In this document: positions 8,745-17,272 of the stretch, in pieces
Position numbering within the stretch: position 1 is the first letter of the stretch
Layout of the letters: every line of letters starts with the position of its first letter
Position numbers and translations under genes: made by a program
The notes under the pieces: generated by a model
Databases searched by the model: none
The model's input: only the letters and a program-made list of their open reading frames with translations
What the model was told of the DNA's origin: nothing
Assembly: GCF_000016825.1 (NCBI RefSeq)
Contig: NC_009513.1
Span: forward strand, 955,001 to 1,019,000
DNA length: 64,000 nucleotides
Direction: 5' to 3'
Source of the DNA: Limosilactobacillus reuteri subsp. reuteri
GTDB taxonomy: Bacteria > Bacillota > Bacilli > Lactobacillales > Lactobacillaceae

Positions 8745-8773
8745 AGTATAAACCTTAGAAAACGGTATCACAA
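8745..8773 (-). promoter_or_regulatory. Promoter of the fructokinase gene
   Basis: On the minus strand TTGTGA (8773-8768) and TATACT (8750-8745) are separated by 17 bases. It lies between two copies of the LacI-type operator, so repression by the neighbouring regulator is likely. Confidence 0.6.
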
Positions 8774-8795
8774 GCACAATTACTCACTTTTTACT

Positions 8796-8811
8796 TATAA
8801 AACGTTTCACT
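8796..8811. promoter_or_regulatory. LacI-type operator copy 2
   Basis: Sixteen bases centred on AAACGTTT (TATAAAACGTTTCACT), overlapping the stop codon of the LacI-family gene and upstream of the fructokinase promoter. Confidence 0.5.
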
Positions 8812-9829
8812 AATTCAAATTAATTTCTGAACTTTCGCGCCAAGTGGCTTTGGCGGGCAAATTAATATGAATAGGGATTTCATTTGGATTATTCAGACAG
8901 TGAACTAGTCTTTGAACTGCTATTTTACCCATTGAAAGACTTGCTGGATTGATCGATGAAAGGGACGGAACTAAATATTCAGCAATATCCGAATCATTAT
9001 AGCTAATAATTTGAAGGTCTTGGGGAACTTTAAGCTGATGTTGCTTAAGGGCTCGATATGCGCCGATAGTTAGTTGGTCACTAGCTATTAAGGCGGCCTG
9101 AAAATTATCTTTCAAAAGAGTATTCATGCTATCAAAGCCATCTTTAGGAGTCCACCCATTAAGGGTAATCAATGGAGAAATATTATGAAGTTTTGTCCAC
9201 ATCAAATAGGCCCTAGCTCGAATATCTTGATATGAGTCTGTCGTTTCGCCATTATTATTCATGGGATGAATATTTCCACCGATAAAGGCGATTTTATTAA
9301 GTCCATTTTCTAGTAATTGATCAAGAACGATCTGAGTAGCTTCAAAATACGAATTACGGATAATATCGTAAGCGGGGAGATAGCGATAATCGTCAATTAA
9401 AACGATATGGGGATTGTTTTTAGCTAAATTAGCGTAGAATTCTTGCGTAAAAACTCCGGCAACAATTACGCCATCATATTTTTGCGCGTCAGTAAATTGA
9501 AAGGCTTTATTGGGAAAACGAACAAAAGCTTTGATTTGAATATTTTGCTTGGAAGCTTCTTGAATAATTCCATCATGGACTTGAATGAAATAAGGGTCAT
9601 GAGCTTCTGTCTCGAGCGAATGAGTTGTAAGTACTAGAATTGAACGAGGAGTTATCGGCGGAGTAACGGCCCTATTTAGATGGGGATGGTAATTATACTT
9701 TGCTGCTACTTCTTTAATTCGTGCTCTTGTTTGTTTACTTACTGAAAAAGATGAATCATTGCTTAAGACACGTGAAACGCTGGCAGGAGATACACCAGCC
9801 TCACGTGCTATTTTTCTGATACCAGTCAT
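8810..9829 (-). CDS. LacI/GalR-family transcriptional repressor of the alpha-galactoside locus
   Basis: 339-residue regulator. N-terminal helix-turn-helix of LacI type (IREVAREAGVS-like IRKIAREAGVSPASVSRVLS), then a periplasmic-binding-protein-like sugar-sensing domain up to the C-terminus, with typical DGVIVAG and LIASDQLTIGAYRAL stretches. RBS AAAGGAGG upstream. It is divergent from the alpha-galactosidase and in line with the broken fructokinase, so it probably represses both and responds to an alpha-galactoside or its product. One operator copy sits inside its own promoter region (TTGACT at 9892-9887), suggesting autoregulation. Effector identity is not deducible. Confidence 0.9.
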   Translation of the reverse strand: MTGIRKIAREAGVSPASVSRVLSNDSSFSVSKQTRARIKEVAAKYNYHPHLNRAVTPPITPRSILVLTTHSLETEAHDPYFIQVHDGIIQEASKQNIQIKAFVRFPNKAFQFTDAQKYDGVIVAGVFTQEFYANLAKNNPHIVLIDDYRYLPAYDIIRNSYFEATQIVLDQLLENGLNKIAFIGGNIHPMNNNGETTDSYQDIRARAYLMWTKLHNISPLITLNGWTPKDGFDSMNTLLKDNFQAALIASDQLTIGAYRALKQHQLKVPQDLQIISYNDSDIAEYLVPSLSSINPASLSMGKIAVQRLVHCLNNPNEIPIHINLPAKATWRESSEINLN

Positions 9830-9871
9830 AGGGAAACCTCCTTTTAATCAATTTCTAGCATAACATATTTT

Positions 9872-9887
9872 TAGTAAACGTTTAGTA
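9872..9887. promoter_or_regulatory. LacI-type operator copy 3 (lacI promoter)
   Basis: TAGTAAACGTTTAGTA, a palindrome with one mismatched pair, lying between candidate -35 TTGACT and -10 TATGTT elements of the LacI-family gene on the minus strand. Confidence 0.65.
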
Positions 9888-9923
9888 GTCAATGGTGATG
9901 GTAAATTACTGTTATACCAATAA

Positions 9924-9937
9924 TGAAAGCGCTTGAC
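9924..9937. promoter_or_regulatory. Catabolite-responsive element (cre)
   Basis: TGAAAGCGCTTGAC closely follows the CcpA target consensus TGNAARCGNWWNCA and overlaps the -35 region of the alpha-galactosidase promoter, consistent with carbon catabolite repression. Confidence 0.7.
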
Positions 9938-9961
9938 GAAAAATAACTAAACGTTTATTAT
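9934..9961 (+). promoter_or_regulatory. Promoter of the alpha-galactosidase gene
   Basis: TTGACG (9934-9939) and TATTAT (9956-9961) with a 16-base spacer. The -35 overlaps the cre site and the spacer holds operator copy 4. Confidence 0.65.
9945..9960. promoter_or_regulatory. LacI-type operator copy 4 (alpha-galactosidase promoter)
   Basis: AACTAAACGTTTATTA, palindrome centred on AAACGTTT, filling the space between -35 and -10 of the alpha-galactosidase promoter, where bound repressor would block RNA polymerase. Confidence 0.7.
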
Positions 9962-9992
9962 AGAATCGATTTCAAGAAAGGGGCCACAACGA

Positions 9993-12182
9993 ATGATTAC
10001 ATTTGATGAACAGCAACGTGTTTTTCACTTAAAAAATAAAGAAATTTCCTATTTATTTTCAGTAGAAGAGGGAAATATCCTCAGTCACCTTTATTTTGGA
10101 CCGGCAATTCGCAACTACCATGGTGAACGTCGATATCCACGAGTTGATCGTGGATTTTCAGGGAACCTTCCTGGGTCGATGGACCGAACTTACTCTAAAG
10201 ATGATTTGTTGCAGGAGTATTCAGGAAACAATACCGGAGACTATCGCGTGCCTGCGATTATTATCAAAACAGAAAATGGTTCACGACTGACTGATTTCCG
10301 TTACAAGTCTTATAAGATTTTACCGGGGAAGCCCAAACTAGCTGGGTTACCTGCATCTTATGTTAAAAGTGATAAAGAAGCAGAAACGTTGGAAGTTATT
10401 TTGGTTGATGAAACAATTGGTGCGCAACTTATTCTTTCGTACACTATCTATAACGAACGGCCGGTTATTACAAGGAATGCGCGGTTAGTAAACACAAGCA
10501 ATCAAGAATTACGAATTGAAAAGATTGCCTCAATGCAACTAGATTTAACTAAACATGATTATGACGTTATCTCCGTTCCAGGCCAGTATGCCCTTGAACG
10601 ACAACCTGAACGGCAAGAATTACGTCGGGGAATAACAGAATTTTCTAGCCGTCGAAATTCTAGTTCTCATCATATGAACCCGTTTGTGGCCTTGGTTGAT
10701 AAGAATACCGATGAATTTCAAGGAAACGCTTTGGGAGTGCTCCTTGTTTACTCTGGTAATCACCAGTTTACCTTGGAAAAAGATCAGATTGACCAGATTC
10801 GCTTAATAACCGGAATTAATGATTATGACTTTGAATGGGTTCTTGAACCGGGAAAAGATTTTCAGACACCGGAAGCAATCATGGGCTTTAGTCAGCAGGG
10901 CCTAAATGGGATGTCACAAGTATTCCACAAGTTATTACGGGACCGGGTTGCTCGCGGTAAGTATCAATATGCAGACCGCCCAATTGTTATTAATAATTGG
11001 GAAGCGACCTTCTTTGACTTTGATGATAAGAAGTTAGACCAAATTATTGATGAAGCAAAGCCATTGGGAATTGAAATGTTTGTTCTTGATGACGGCTGGT
11101 TTGGCCACCGGAATGATGATAATTCATCGCTTGGTGATTGGTTTGTTAACCAGGATAAGCTTACTGGTGGATTAAAGCGGGTAGCAGACCGGACCCACGA
11201 GCATGGCATGAAATTCGGCCTCTGGTTTGAGCCAGAAATGATTTCAGTCGATTCTAAGTTATATAAGGAACATCCAGACTATGCCTTACATGAACCGAAC
11301 CGTGGCATGACACTTTCTCGTAATCAATTAGTACTAGACTTTAGCCGTAAAGAAGTCGTTGATAATATTTACAATCAAATGTGCTTAATTTTAGATAAGG
11401 TGCTGCTTGACTATATTAAATGGGACTTCAACCGTAATCTTACTGAAGTCTTCTCTAGCGCAGCGGATGCAGACCATCAAGGAGAAATTAGCCACCGTTA
11501 TGTTTTAGGTTTATATGACTTAATGGAGCGGTTAGTTACCCGTTATCCTAATATTTTGTTTGAAGGCTGCTCTGGCGGTGGTGGCCGCTTTGATGCTGGT
11601 ATTCTTTACTACATGCCGCAAAGTTGGCCATCAGATGATACAGACGCGGTCGAACGGTTAAAGATCCAATACGGAACATCTTTAACTTATCCAATCTCAT
11701 CTATGACGGCGCATGTATCAGTTTCACCTAACCAGCAAACTGGTCGTTCTACTAGTTTTAAGATGCGGGGCGATGTTGCCATGAGCGGGGTCTTTGGCTA
11801 TGAACTTGACTTAGCAGATTTGACTGAAGAGGATCGGCAAATGGTAAAGGAACAGATCAAGTTCTACAAGGCTCACCGCCACTTAATTCAATATGGTGCC
11901 TTTATTCGCTTAGAAAGTCCTTTTGATAGCAATACAGTCGCTTGGGAATTTGTCAGTCCTGATAAGTCAGAAGCGCTGCTATTTATGTTTAAGCAGTTGC
12001 ATACTAACCGTTTTGAAATTAATAATACCAAGATGGCGGGACTTGATCCAACAATTGATTATCATGATGAGATGACCGATAAGACTTATGGTGGGGATGA
12101 ATTGATGAATGTCGGTTTGTTCCGTGACCCGACTCATACGGGGGACTTCATTTCCGAAGTGCATTACTTTAAAGGTGAATAG
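9993..12182 (+). CDS. melA: Alpha-galactosidase, GH36 family
   Basis: 729-residue cytosolic GH36 enzyme that releases galactose from raffinose, stachyose and melibiose. It has the N-terminal beta-sandwich, a (beta/alpha)8 barrel and a C-terminal beta domain. Catalytic features are KWDFNRN with nucleophile Asp478, the acid/base in PSDDTD (about Asp548), and the Gly-rich ECSGGGGRFD sugar-binding loop. Length matches lactobacillar MelA/AgaA. RBS AAAGGGGCC upstream. Expression should be under the divergent LacI-type repressor and CcpA. No transporter gene is adjacent, so substrate uptake must be encoded elsewhere. Confidence 0.95.
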   Translation: MITFDEQQRVFHLKNKEISYLFSVEEGNILSHLYFGPAIRNYHGERRYPRVDRGFSGNLPGSMDRTYSKDDLLQEYSGNNTGDYRVPAIIIKTENGSRLTDFRYKSYKILPGKPKLAGLPASYVKSDKEAETLEVILVDETIGAQLILSYTIYNERPVITRNARLVNTSNQELRIEKIASMQLDLTKHDYDVISVPGQYALERQPERQELRRGITEFSSRRNSSSHHMNPFVALVDKNTDEFQGNALGVLLVYSGNHQFTLEKDQIDQIRLITGINDYDFEWVLEPGKDFQTPEAIMGFSQQGLNGMSQVFHKLLRDRVARGKYQYADRPIVINNWEATFFDFDDKKLDQIIDEAKPLGIEMFVLDDGWFGHRNDDNSSLGDWFVNQDKLTGGLKRVADRTHEHGMKFGLWFEPEMISVDSKLYKEHPDYALHEPNRGMTLSRNQLVLDFSRKEVVDNIYNQMCLILDKVLLDYIKWDFNRNLTEVFSSAADADHQGEISHRYVLGLYDLMERLVTRYPNILFEGCSGGGGRFDAGILYYMPQSWPSDDTDAVERLKIQYGTSLTYPISSMTAHVSVSPNQQTGRSTSFKMRGDVAMSGVFGYELDLADLTEEDRQMVKEQIKFYKAHRHLIQYGAFIRLESPFDSNTVAWEFVSPDKSEALLFMFKQLHTNRFEINNTKMAGLDPTIDYHDEMTDKTYGGDELMNVGLFRDPTHTGDFISEVHYFKGE

Positions 12183-12187
12183 TTTAA

Positions 12188-12230
12188 AATGAGGCTGAGA
12201 GAAAACTTTTGTTTTCTCTCAGCCTCAACT
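12188..12230 (+). terminator. Terminator hairpin after alpha-galactosidase
   Basis: Perfect 16-bp stem GAGGCTGAGAGAAAAC / GTTTTCTCTCAGCCTC (12191-12206 with 12211-12226). The T tract is weak, but the stem is long and directly follows the stop. Confidence 0.75.
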
Positions 12231-12257
12231 ACTTTTATGAACAATAAGCAAGATAAC

Positions 12258-12368
12258 GTGGAAAATAACCACAAGGCTCGAGTCTAAGTACGAACGATAA
12301 TCAGCCCGTGCCGTGCTAATCATCGTCCTAGCTTAGCCAACCGCCTTGTCGAGGAGGTTATTTCCCAC
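12258..12368. repeat. 111-bp imperfect inverted repeat element
   Basis: Ends GTGGAAAATAACC (12258-12270) and GGTTATTTCCCAC (12356-12368) pair with one mismatch; inside, ACAAGGC pairs with GCCTTGT, CTAAG with CTTAG and ACGAT with ATCGT, giving a long interrupted hairpin. Its right end extends over the last codons of the YagU-like gene. It is not similar to the 151-bp repeats at 35078 and 45500. Could be a small palindromic mobile element or a 3-prime RNA structure. Confidence 0.6.
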
Positions 12369-12858
12369 TCTCTTCTTTACTCTTTATCAATGCATCAATC
12401 GTCCACATCCAAATTGCATGTCCTAAAAATTCAGAAACATGTTCTTCAAGTGGTTGATCTTTTGCAGCAGGCACTGTTCCCATTAATGGCATTAACTTGA
12501 GGTGGAAGAAATCCCAAACAGCAATCCCGAATGGTACTCCATCACCTTTTTTGATCCACGGTGCCAACTGTCCGCCAATACTATAGAGAACTCCAAAACC
12601 AGCTGAGAAACTAAAGTGAACAACATAGCTTACCCATGGCAACTGTTGGCCGGAATAAGTATAAGTAGCGTGTGTGATCTGTGCCGGAACGCCAAATTGT
12701 TCAAGCATTTTTTGTGGTGGATTTGTTTGATCTCGCTCTGGTGTCCGTGGTGGGAGAATATTTTCCCAACCAAGTTTAACAAGACCAGCAACCAGACCAG
12801 CAGTTATACCCACTGTAATTGATTTGCCCCAATTAATTTTATTCACTTCAATCACCAT
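12358..12858 (-). CDS. YagU-like (DUF1440) membrane protein
   Basis: 166-residue protein resembling the YagU/DUF1440 family. An N-terminal hydrophobic helix (about 9-30, ITVGITAGLVAGLVKLG) precedes the conserved WENILPPRTPERDQTNPP segment; further hydrophobic stretches follow near 75-95 and 108-125, and WTIDALIKSK ends the protein. E. coli YagU is an inner-membrane protein linked to acid resistance; the role here is not known. The last codons lie in a palindromic element. It stands just downstream of the mevalonate operon on the same strand, with a gap of 60 bases from fni. Confidence 0.75.
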   Translation of the reverse strand: MVIEVNKINWGKSITVGITAGLVAGLVKLGWENILPPRTPERDQTNPPQKMLEQFGVPAQITHATYTYSGQQLPWVSYVVHFSFSAGFGVLYSIGGQLAPWIKKGDGVPFGIAVWDFFHLKLMPLMGTVPAAKDQPLEEHVSEFLGHAIWMWTIDALIKSKEESGK

Positions 12859-12918
12859 CCAAACCTTTAGTTATTAAATCAATTGTATCAATCTTAATAG
12901 GAATTTCAATTATTTAGG

Positions 12919-13965
12919 TTAGCGTAAGTGTCGCTGACGAGCATATGATAGTAAGTCTGTTCCTAAAACATATTCAACACGTGAAAGCACGGTAAATGAT
13001 GAGCAACCAAGGAGCGCGAGCAAGCGTTTGACAATCACTTGCCATTCACCGAGCGTTTGGTCTAATGCTTCATAGCCTTCATTTTGAAGAATATTGAGGA
13101 AGTAACCAGCAACACCAACTGCCCGAGCGCCTAATACACCAGCCTTGATAACATCGAGGGGAGAAGTAATTCCGCCAGAGGCAATAATTTCAGTTTTACC
13201 ACGCCGAATTGAATGAGCTTCCAGTAGTGACTCGGGAGTTGTTTGTCCCCAGTCCAATAAACTCTCAAAATTAATATCATGGTTACGCCGATTCTCAATC
13301 GCCGCAAAGTTTGTCCCGCCACGTCCACTAACATTGATGAGGTGAACATCATGGGTTTGCAGTTTGGCGATCGTCGTTTTGCTCATTCCAAAGCCAACCT
13401 CTTTTACAATAACCGGGACTTCGAGCTCACTGACAAGATACTGGATATTATCTAACCAGTTAAAATCACGATCACCCTCAGGCATAATTAATTCTTGGGC
13501 CGCATTGATATGCAGTTCAAGGGCATTTGCTTTCAGAAGGGAAATAGCATTTATCGCTTGGTCAAGACTGGCATTTGCACTTAAATTTGCAAAAATAATG
13601 CCATCTGGATTTTCTTCGCGGATTATCTCAAAAGACGAAAAGGATTGAGGGTCTTTTGAAATAATACTGAGAGATCCCGTTGCCATTGCCAAATGGTGTT
13701 TATGGGCTAATTGAGCAAGTTGCCGGTTGATTTTAAGGGCTTGATCACTTCCGCCAGTCATTGCTTCAATATAAAAAGGACATTCAATTTCTAAATTATC
13801 AGCTAATTGGACATGCAAATCAACATCATCCGTCGTCATTTCAGGTAAGCTATCATGAATTAGACGCACTTGATCAAAATAATGGTGTTGATGAACCTGG
13901 TCATAATATTTGGCAGCTAATGAAAGGTGTTCGTTTTTTCGTTGGGCATGACGTGATTCCATCAT
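12919..13965 (-). CDS. fni: Type 2 isopentenyl-diphosphate delta-isomerase
   Basis: 348-residue FMN- and NADPH-dependent isomerase converting isopentenyl diphosphate to dimethylallyl diphosphate, the last step before prenyl chain synthesis. Features: N-terminal RKNEHLSLA, IEAMTGGS substrate loop, NISGRGGTN-like INVSGRGGTNFAAIE FMN/phosphate segment, and the TIM-barrel ASGGIxxPLDxIKA motif (ASGGITSPLDVIKAG). Last gene of the mvk-mvaD-mvaK2-fni operon, 15 bases after mvaK2, with a GGAGG ribosome binding site. Confidence 0.95.
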   Translation of the reverse strand: MMESRHAQRKNEHLSLAAKYYDQVHQHHYFDQVRLIHDSLPEMTTDDVDLHVQLADNLEIECPFYIEAMTGGSDQALKINRQLAQLAHKHHLAMATGSLSIISKDPQSFSSFEIIREENPDGIIFANLSANASLDQAINAISLLKANALELHINAAQELIMPEGDRDFNWLDNIQYLVSELEVPVIVKEVGFGMSKTTIAKLQTHDVHLINVSGRGGTNFAAIENRRNHDINFESLLDWGQTTPESLLEAHSIRRGKTEIIASGGITSPLDVIKAGVLGARAVGVAGYFLNILQNEGYEALDQTLGEWQVIVKRLLALLGCSSFTVLSRVEYVLGTDLLSYARQRHLR

Positions 13966-13980
13966 GGAGCCTCCTTTGAT

Positions 13981-15108
13981 CTACTTGTGAATGTAAGAAA
14001 GATGGTGCTTAACAGATTTCTTGAAACTTTTTGCGTTATCGATAAAGTGTACGGATAAAGGAAGTTGTTCGATATGATTTTTGGCCCAACTCTTTAAGAC
14101 ATTCCCAAAGTTAGAGTTGCTATCAATAGCGACGATCCCACAATCACCGCCACCGGCACCAGATGTCTTAGCGGCGCCACCAAAAGATTCAGCGATTTGG
14201 CAAAGCTTAGATAATGATTCGGTTTCGATGTTTACCCCTGAATTAGTGCCCAGTTGTTTTAAGAGGTCACGGTTATAACGGATTTCATTTTTAATTGCTT
14301 CAAGATCTTGACGATGAAAACCATCAACCATTCGTTGGATACACGATTTACTTTTTTCAAGAAAATGATGATATTCGGTTTGGCGACGGGCTTTAAAAAG
14401 AGAAATTTTATCAACAAGTTGGGAAGTTGATGCTGGTTTACCAGTCCAGCCAATTAAAAGCTCTAAGTTTTTAGGAGCGGTTAGAGACTCAATATTAAGA
14501 TCAGGCCAAGGTAAGTCAATGATTGTCTTTAGGTCAAGGTACTTACGTTGTTGGGCAAGCCACTGCCGATCAAATGAATGGTAGGAAATCCAACCACCGT
14601 ATACAGAAGCGGCAACATCCCCCAACGAACCATTTCCTTGAACTTCAAAATGGGCAATTGCAGCTAATTTAAAGATTTGATCTTTGTTAACGGGCAAATT
14701 ATAGAACCGACAAAGGGCCTTAACAGTTGCTACAGTAACAGCCGCAGAGGAACCAAGGCCATATTTTCGACCATTAGCACTGTCTAATTGACTGTCAATA
14801 TGGATATTAAATATTCGTAAGTCGCGACTAAAAGTACGAGCATATTCTTCTGTAACCCTAATAGCAGAAAGAATGTAAGAAAAAGGATTGTCACGCTTAT
14901 CAACTACCATTTGGTCTCCTAAACGTCGCCAAGATAGTTGATCGTTATTATACTGGCGACTAATAATTTGGCCAACTTCTTGCACGCTTTCCTCAATCGT
15001 ACAGGTAACAAACTGATCCAATGCAACTAAAATTGCAGGATAACCATTTTCAACAACAGCATATTCACCGGCAATATATAATTTACCGGGAGCTTTTTCA
15101 GTAATCAA
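13981..15108 (-). CDS. mvaK2: Phosphomevalonate kinase
   Basis: 375-residue GHMP-superfamily kinase phosphorylating 5-phosphomevalonate to 5-diphosphomevalonate with ATP. Motif 1 APGKLYIAGEYAVVENGYPA at the N-terminus, motif 2 (GLGSSAAVTVATVKAL, Gly/Ser-rich ATP loop, about 118-133) and motif 3 KTSGAGGGDCG near residue 318. Third gene in the mevalonate operon, with 27 bases to mvaD. Length matches Gram-positive orthologues. Confidence 0.94.
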   Translation of the reverse strand: MITEKAPGKLYIAGEYAVVENGYPAILVALDQFVTCTIEESVQEVGQIISRQYNNDQLSWRRLGDQMVVDKRDNPFSYILSAIRVTEEYARTFSRDLRIFNIHIDSQLDSANGRKYGLGSSAAVTVATVKALCRFYNLPVNKDQIFKLAAIAHFEVQGNGSLGDVAASVYGGWISYHSFDRQWLAQQRKYLDLKTIIDLPWPDLNIESLTAPKNLELLIGWTGKPASTSQLVDKISLFKARRQTEYHHFLEKSKSCIQRMVDGFHRQDLEAIKNEIRYNRDLLKQLGTNSGVNIETESLSKLCQIAESFGGAAKTSGAGGGDCGIVAIDSNSNFGNVLKSWAKNHIEQLPLSVHFIDNAKSFKKSVKHHLSYIHK

Positions 15109-15135
15109 AATTTAAAGTCCCCTTATCATTAAATT

Positions 15136-16107
15136 TTATTCATTCCAAATCTTTATTCCAGGTCCCGGTTGTGAAACCACCAACCGTTCTGGGCCAACGA
15201 TATTGCTTAATTCTTCAACAATTTTATTCCGGTTCCCTCGGTCGTAAATCACTTTAACGTTCGGACCAGCATCCATCGTATAATAGCAGTTTACTCCCTG
15301 GTTGCGCAAGTCTTCCACTGCTTTAATGATGGTTAGCGTTTCACCATTAAAGTAGGTAAAACCGGGGTCAGCTGAAAAGGTAAGTGCGTGCATCCGAAGG
15401 GCATTTTCTTCAGCAATATGGCCGATTTGGTCAATATCTTTTGCTTTGATAGCTTTCTTTATAGCAACCATATCATTCGCTACCACTTGGCGCCAAGCAT
15501 CATAGTAGGGTGAAGTTTCAACACTGGACTGCATTCCAGATCGACTCGAAACTTTTTTCTTTTTTGTATCAACTAAGACTGCTAACATCTCGATTGGAAA
15601 ATCAACATTTTCTAAAACTGGTTGTGCAAAGGACGAGTCATCGTCAGTTCCTTTTTGCCATTCAACCAGTCCACCATAAATAGACCTAGTTGCCGAACCG
15701 GATCCACGACGGGCAAGTCTTGATAGGTCACGGCTTGAGAGGTTTAATCCGGCCGCTACACTGGCTGCTCCTGCTAAGGCAGCAAAGGCGGAAGCTGAAG
15801 AAGCAAGGCCAGCAGCAGTTGGAACATGATTAATTGAGTCTACCCGTGCGAAAGATTTTATCCCACTTAGTTGACGAACAATATCTAAAACATGAGCTAC
15901 TTTTTGGGCCTCTTTCTTACTAAGGATATGTTGATCGATGGCAACTAAGTCTGAAGTAAGATGGTTATCAAAATTTACGGTAGTTGTGGTGTAAAATTCA
16001 TTAAGTGTAAGGGAGAGACTGTCAGTTTGTGGAATGATTAAATCTTGATCCTTCTTTCCCCAATATTTAACAAGCGCAATGTTAGTATGTGCTTTTGCAG
16101 TTGCCAT
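15136..16107 (-). CDS. mvaD: Diphosphomevalonate decarboxylase
   Basis: 323-residue GHMP-fold enzyme that phosphorylates and decarboxylates diphosphomevalonate to isopentenyl diphosphate. Shows the N-terminal NIALVKYWGKKD, the ATP loop PTAAGLASSASAFAALA (about 92-108), RRGSGSATRSIYGG with the catalytic-loop Ser/Arg, and TMDAGPNVKV near the C-terminus. Its ATG shares one base with the mvk stop codon (TAATG), indicating translational coupling. Confidence 0.95.
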   Translation of the reverse strand: MATAKAHTNIALVKYWGKKDQDLIIPQTDSLSLTLNEFYTTTTVNFDNHLTSDLVAIDQHILSKKEAQKVAHVLDIVRQLSGIKSFARVDSINHVPTAAGLASSASAFAALAGAASVAAGLNLSSRDLSRLARRGSGSATRSIYGGLVEWQKGTDDDSSFAQPVLENVDFPIEMLAVLVDTKKKKVSSRSGMQSSVETSPYYDAWRQVVANDMVAIKKAIKAKDIDQIGHIAEENALRMHALTFSADPGFTYFNGETLTIIKAVEDLRNQGVNCYYTMDAGPNVKVIYDRGNRNKIVEELSNIVGPERLVVSQPGPGIKIWNE

Positions 16108-17057
16108 TAGTTATTACCTCGCTTATCAAGTGGTTGGAGCCAAATATCATGCGCACCGTTCTCTTTTAGAATGCTTGCAAGGCGGCGAGCCCCCATAGCT
16201 GTTTGCATTAAAGCGATCATGCAACCGCCACGACCACCGCCAGTTAATTTAGCACCGAGAGCACCATTGTCACGTGCAACATGAATAAGGTGATCTAATG
16301 CCGGGTCTGACACGTTAAGAGCAGCTAAATCAGTTTGCGCAAAGTTAAGCGCGTCGCCTAATTTTACAATGTCATTTTGCGCAAGATAGCCTTTTGTTTG
16401 GTTTACTAATTCACCGAGGTGCTTAATATGTTCCTCAGCTTTTTCGTTGTTGTTTTTTAATTCATCTTTAACTGCTAAAATAGCTTCCTTAGTAGCACCC
16501 TTTTTTCCGGTATCAGCAATTACTAAAGAGGCATCAAGGTTCATTTCAATTGGTACCCCAATCCGCCCCTTAACATAAAAAAGCGGTTTATCTGAACTGA
16601 CAGTAGCAGCGTCTAAACCGGATGGACTACGATGTGTAATTTGTTCCTCAACATCTGCAAGCTGAAGCAATAATGTTCGATCAAGCGGTTCATCATAATA
16701 GTCAAAGAATGCCCGAATAATTGCAATCGCGCTGGCAGCAGACGACCCCATTCCTCGTTCTGCAGGTAATTGACTTTCAATTTTTAAGTCCCAACCAGTT
16801 TCTTGGTCATTAAACCTTGCAGATAAAGTGTCAATTAATTTTTTAATTCCAATCATGGAAGAAGGTAAATTTTCTAAACTACCATGATAATAACGGCTTT
16901 TAATAATTCGCTGGTTATCTTGGCGACTGCTGAGCGTAACTGATAATTGAACGCTTGGCAATGGTAAGGCTATTGCCGGTTGACCGTATACTACGCTATG
17001 TTCTCCCATTAAAATGATTTTCGCATGGCTAGTACCAATCCCTTGTTGTTTCACCAT
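16107..17057 (-). CDS. mvk: Mevalonate kinase
   Basis: 316-residue GHMP kinase, first enzyme of the lower mevalonate pathway, forming 5-phosphomevalonate. Motifs: KIILMGEHSVVYGQPAIA (motif 1), ERGMGSSAASAIAIIRA (ATP loop, about 101-117), and KLTGGGRGGCMIAL (motif 3). First gene of a four-gene operon that yields IPP/DMAPP for undecaprenyl phosphate and menaquinone-type prenyl chains. An extended -10 promoter lies 35-45 bases upstream. Confidence 0.95.
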   Translation of the reverse strand: MVKQQGIGTSHAKIILMGEHSVVYGQPAIALPLPSVQLSVTLSSRQDNQRIIKSRYYHGSLENLPSSMIGIKKLIDTLSARFNDQETGWDLKIESQLPAERGMGSSAASAIAIIRAFFDYYDEPLDRTLLLQLADVEEQITHRSPSGLDAATVSSDKPLFYVKGRIGVPIEMNLDASLVIADTGKKGATKEAILAVKDELKNNNEKAEEHIKHLGELVNQTKGYLAQNDIVKLGDALNFAQTDLAALNVSDPALDHLIHVARDNGALGAKLTGGGRGGCMIALMQTAMGARRLASILKENGAHDIWLQPLDKRGNN

Positions 17058-17091
17058 CGTAACCTACTTTCTACATAAAAATTCAAACTTA

Positions 17092-17100
17092 ATCATAGCA
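17092..17100 (-). promoter_or_regulatory. Extended -10 promoter of the mevalonate operon
   Basis: On the minus strand TGCTATGAT gives an extended -10 (TG-N-TATGAT) about 35 bases before the mvk start. No good -35 is seen at 17 bases. Confidence 0.45.
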
Positions 17101-17272
17101 TAAAACAGTGATTCTAGCTAAAAACGATTGTGGATGTTACCAAATCTAAACATTTTAGCACAAAGAAAGGCCGATTCGTGTAAAAATGAGAAATTTATAG
17201 TAGAATGGTGTATCATTTAGTTTAGAATAATTAGTAACTTATATAATAACTTCGGAGAAATATGGTGATAGT

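Noticed and set aside
17195-17206. Candidate -10 (TATAGT/TAGAAT) for dinG
   Set aside because: No -35 at a suitable distance (15 or 20 bases to TTCGTG); too weak to list.
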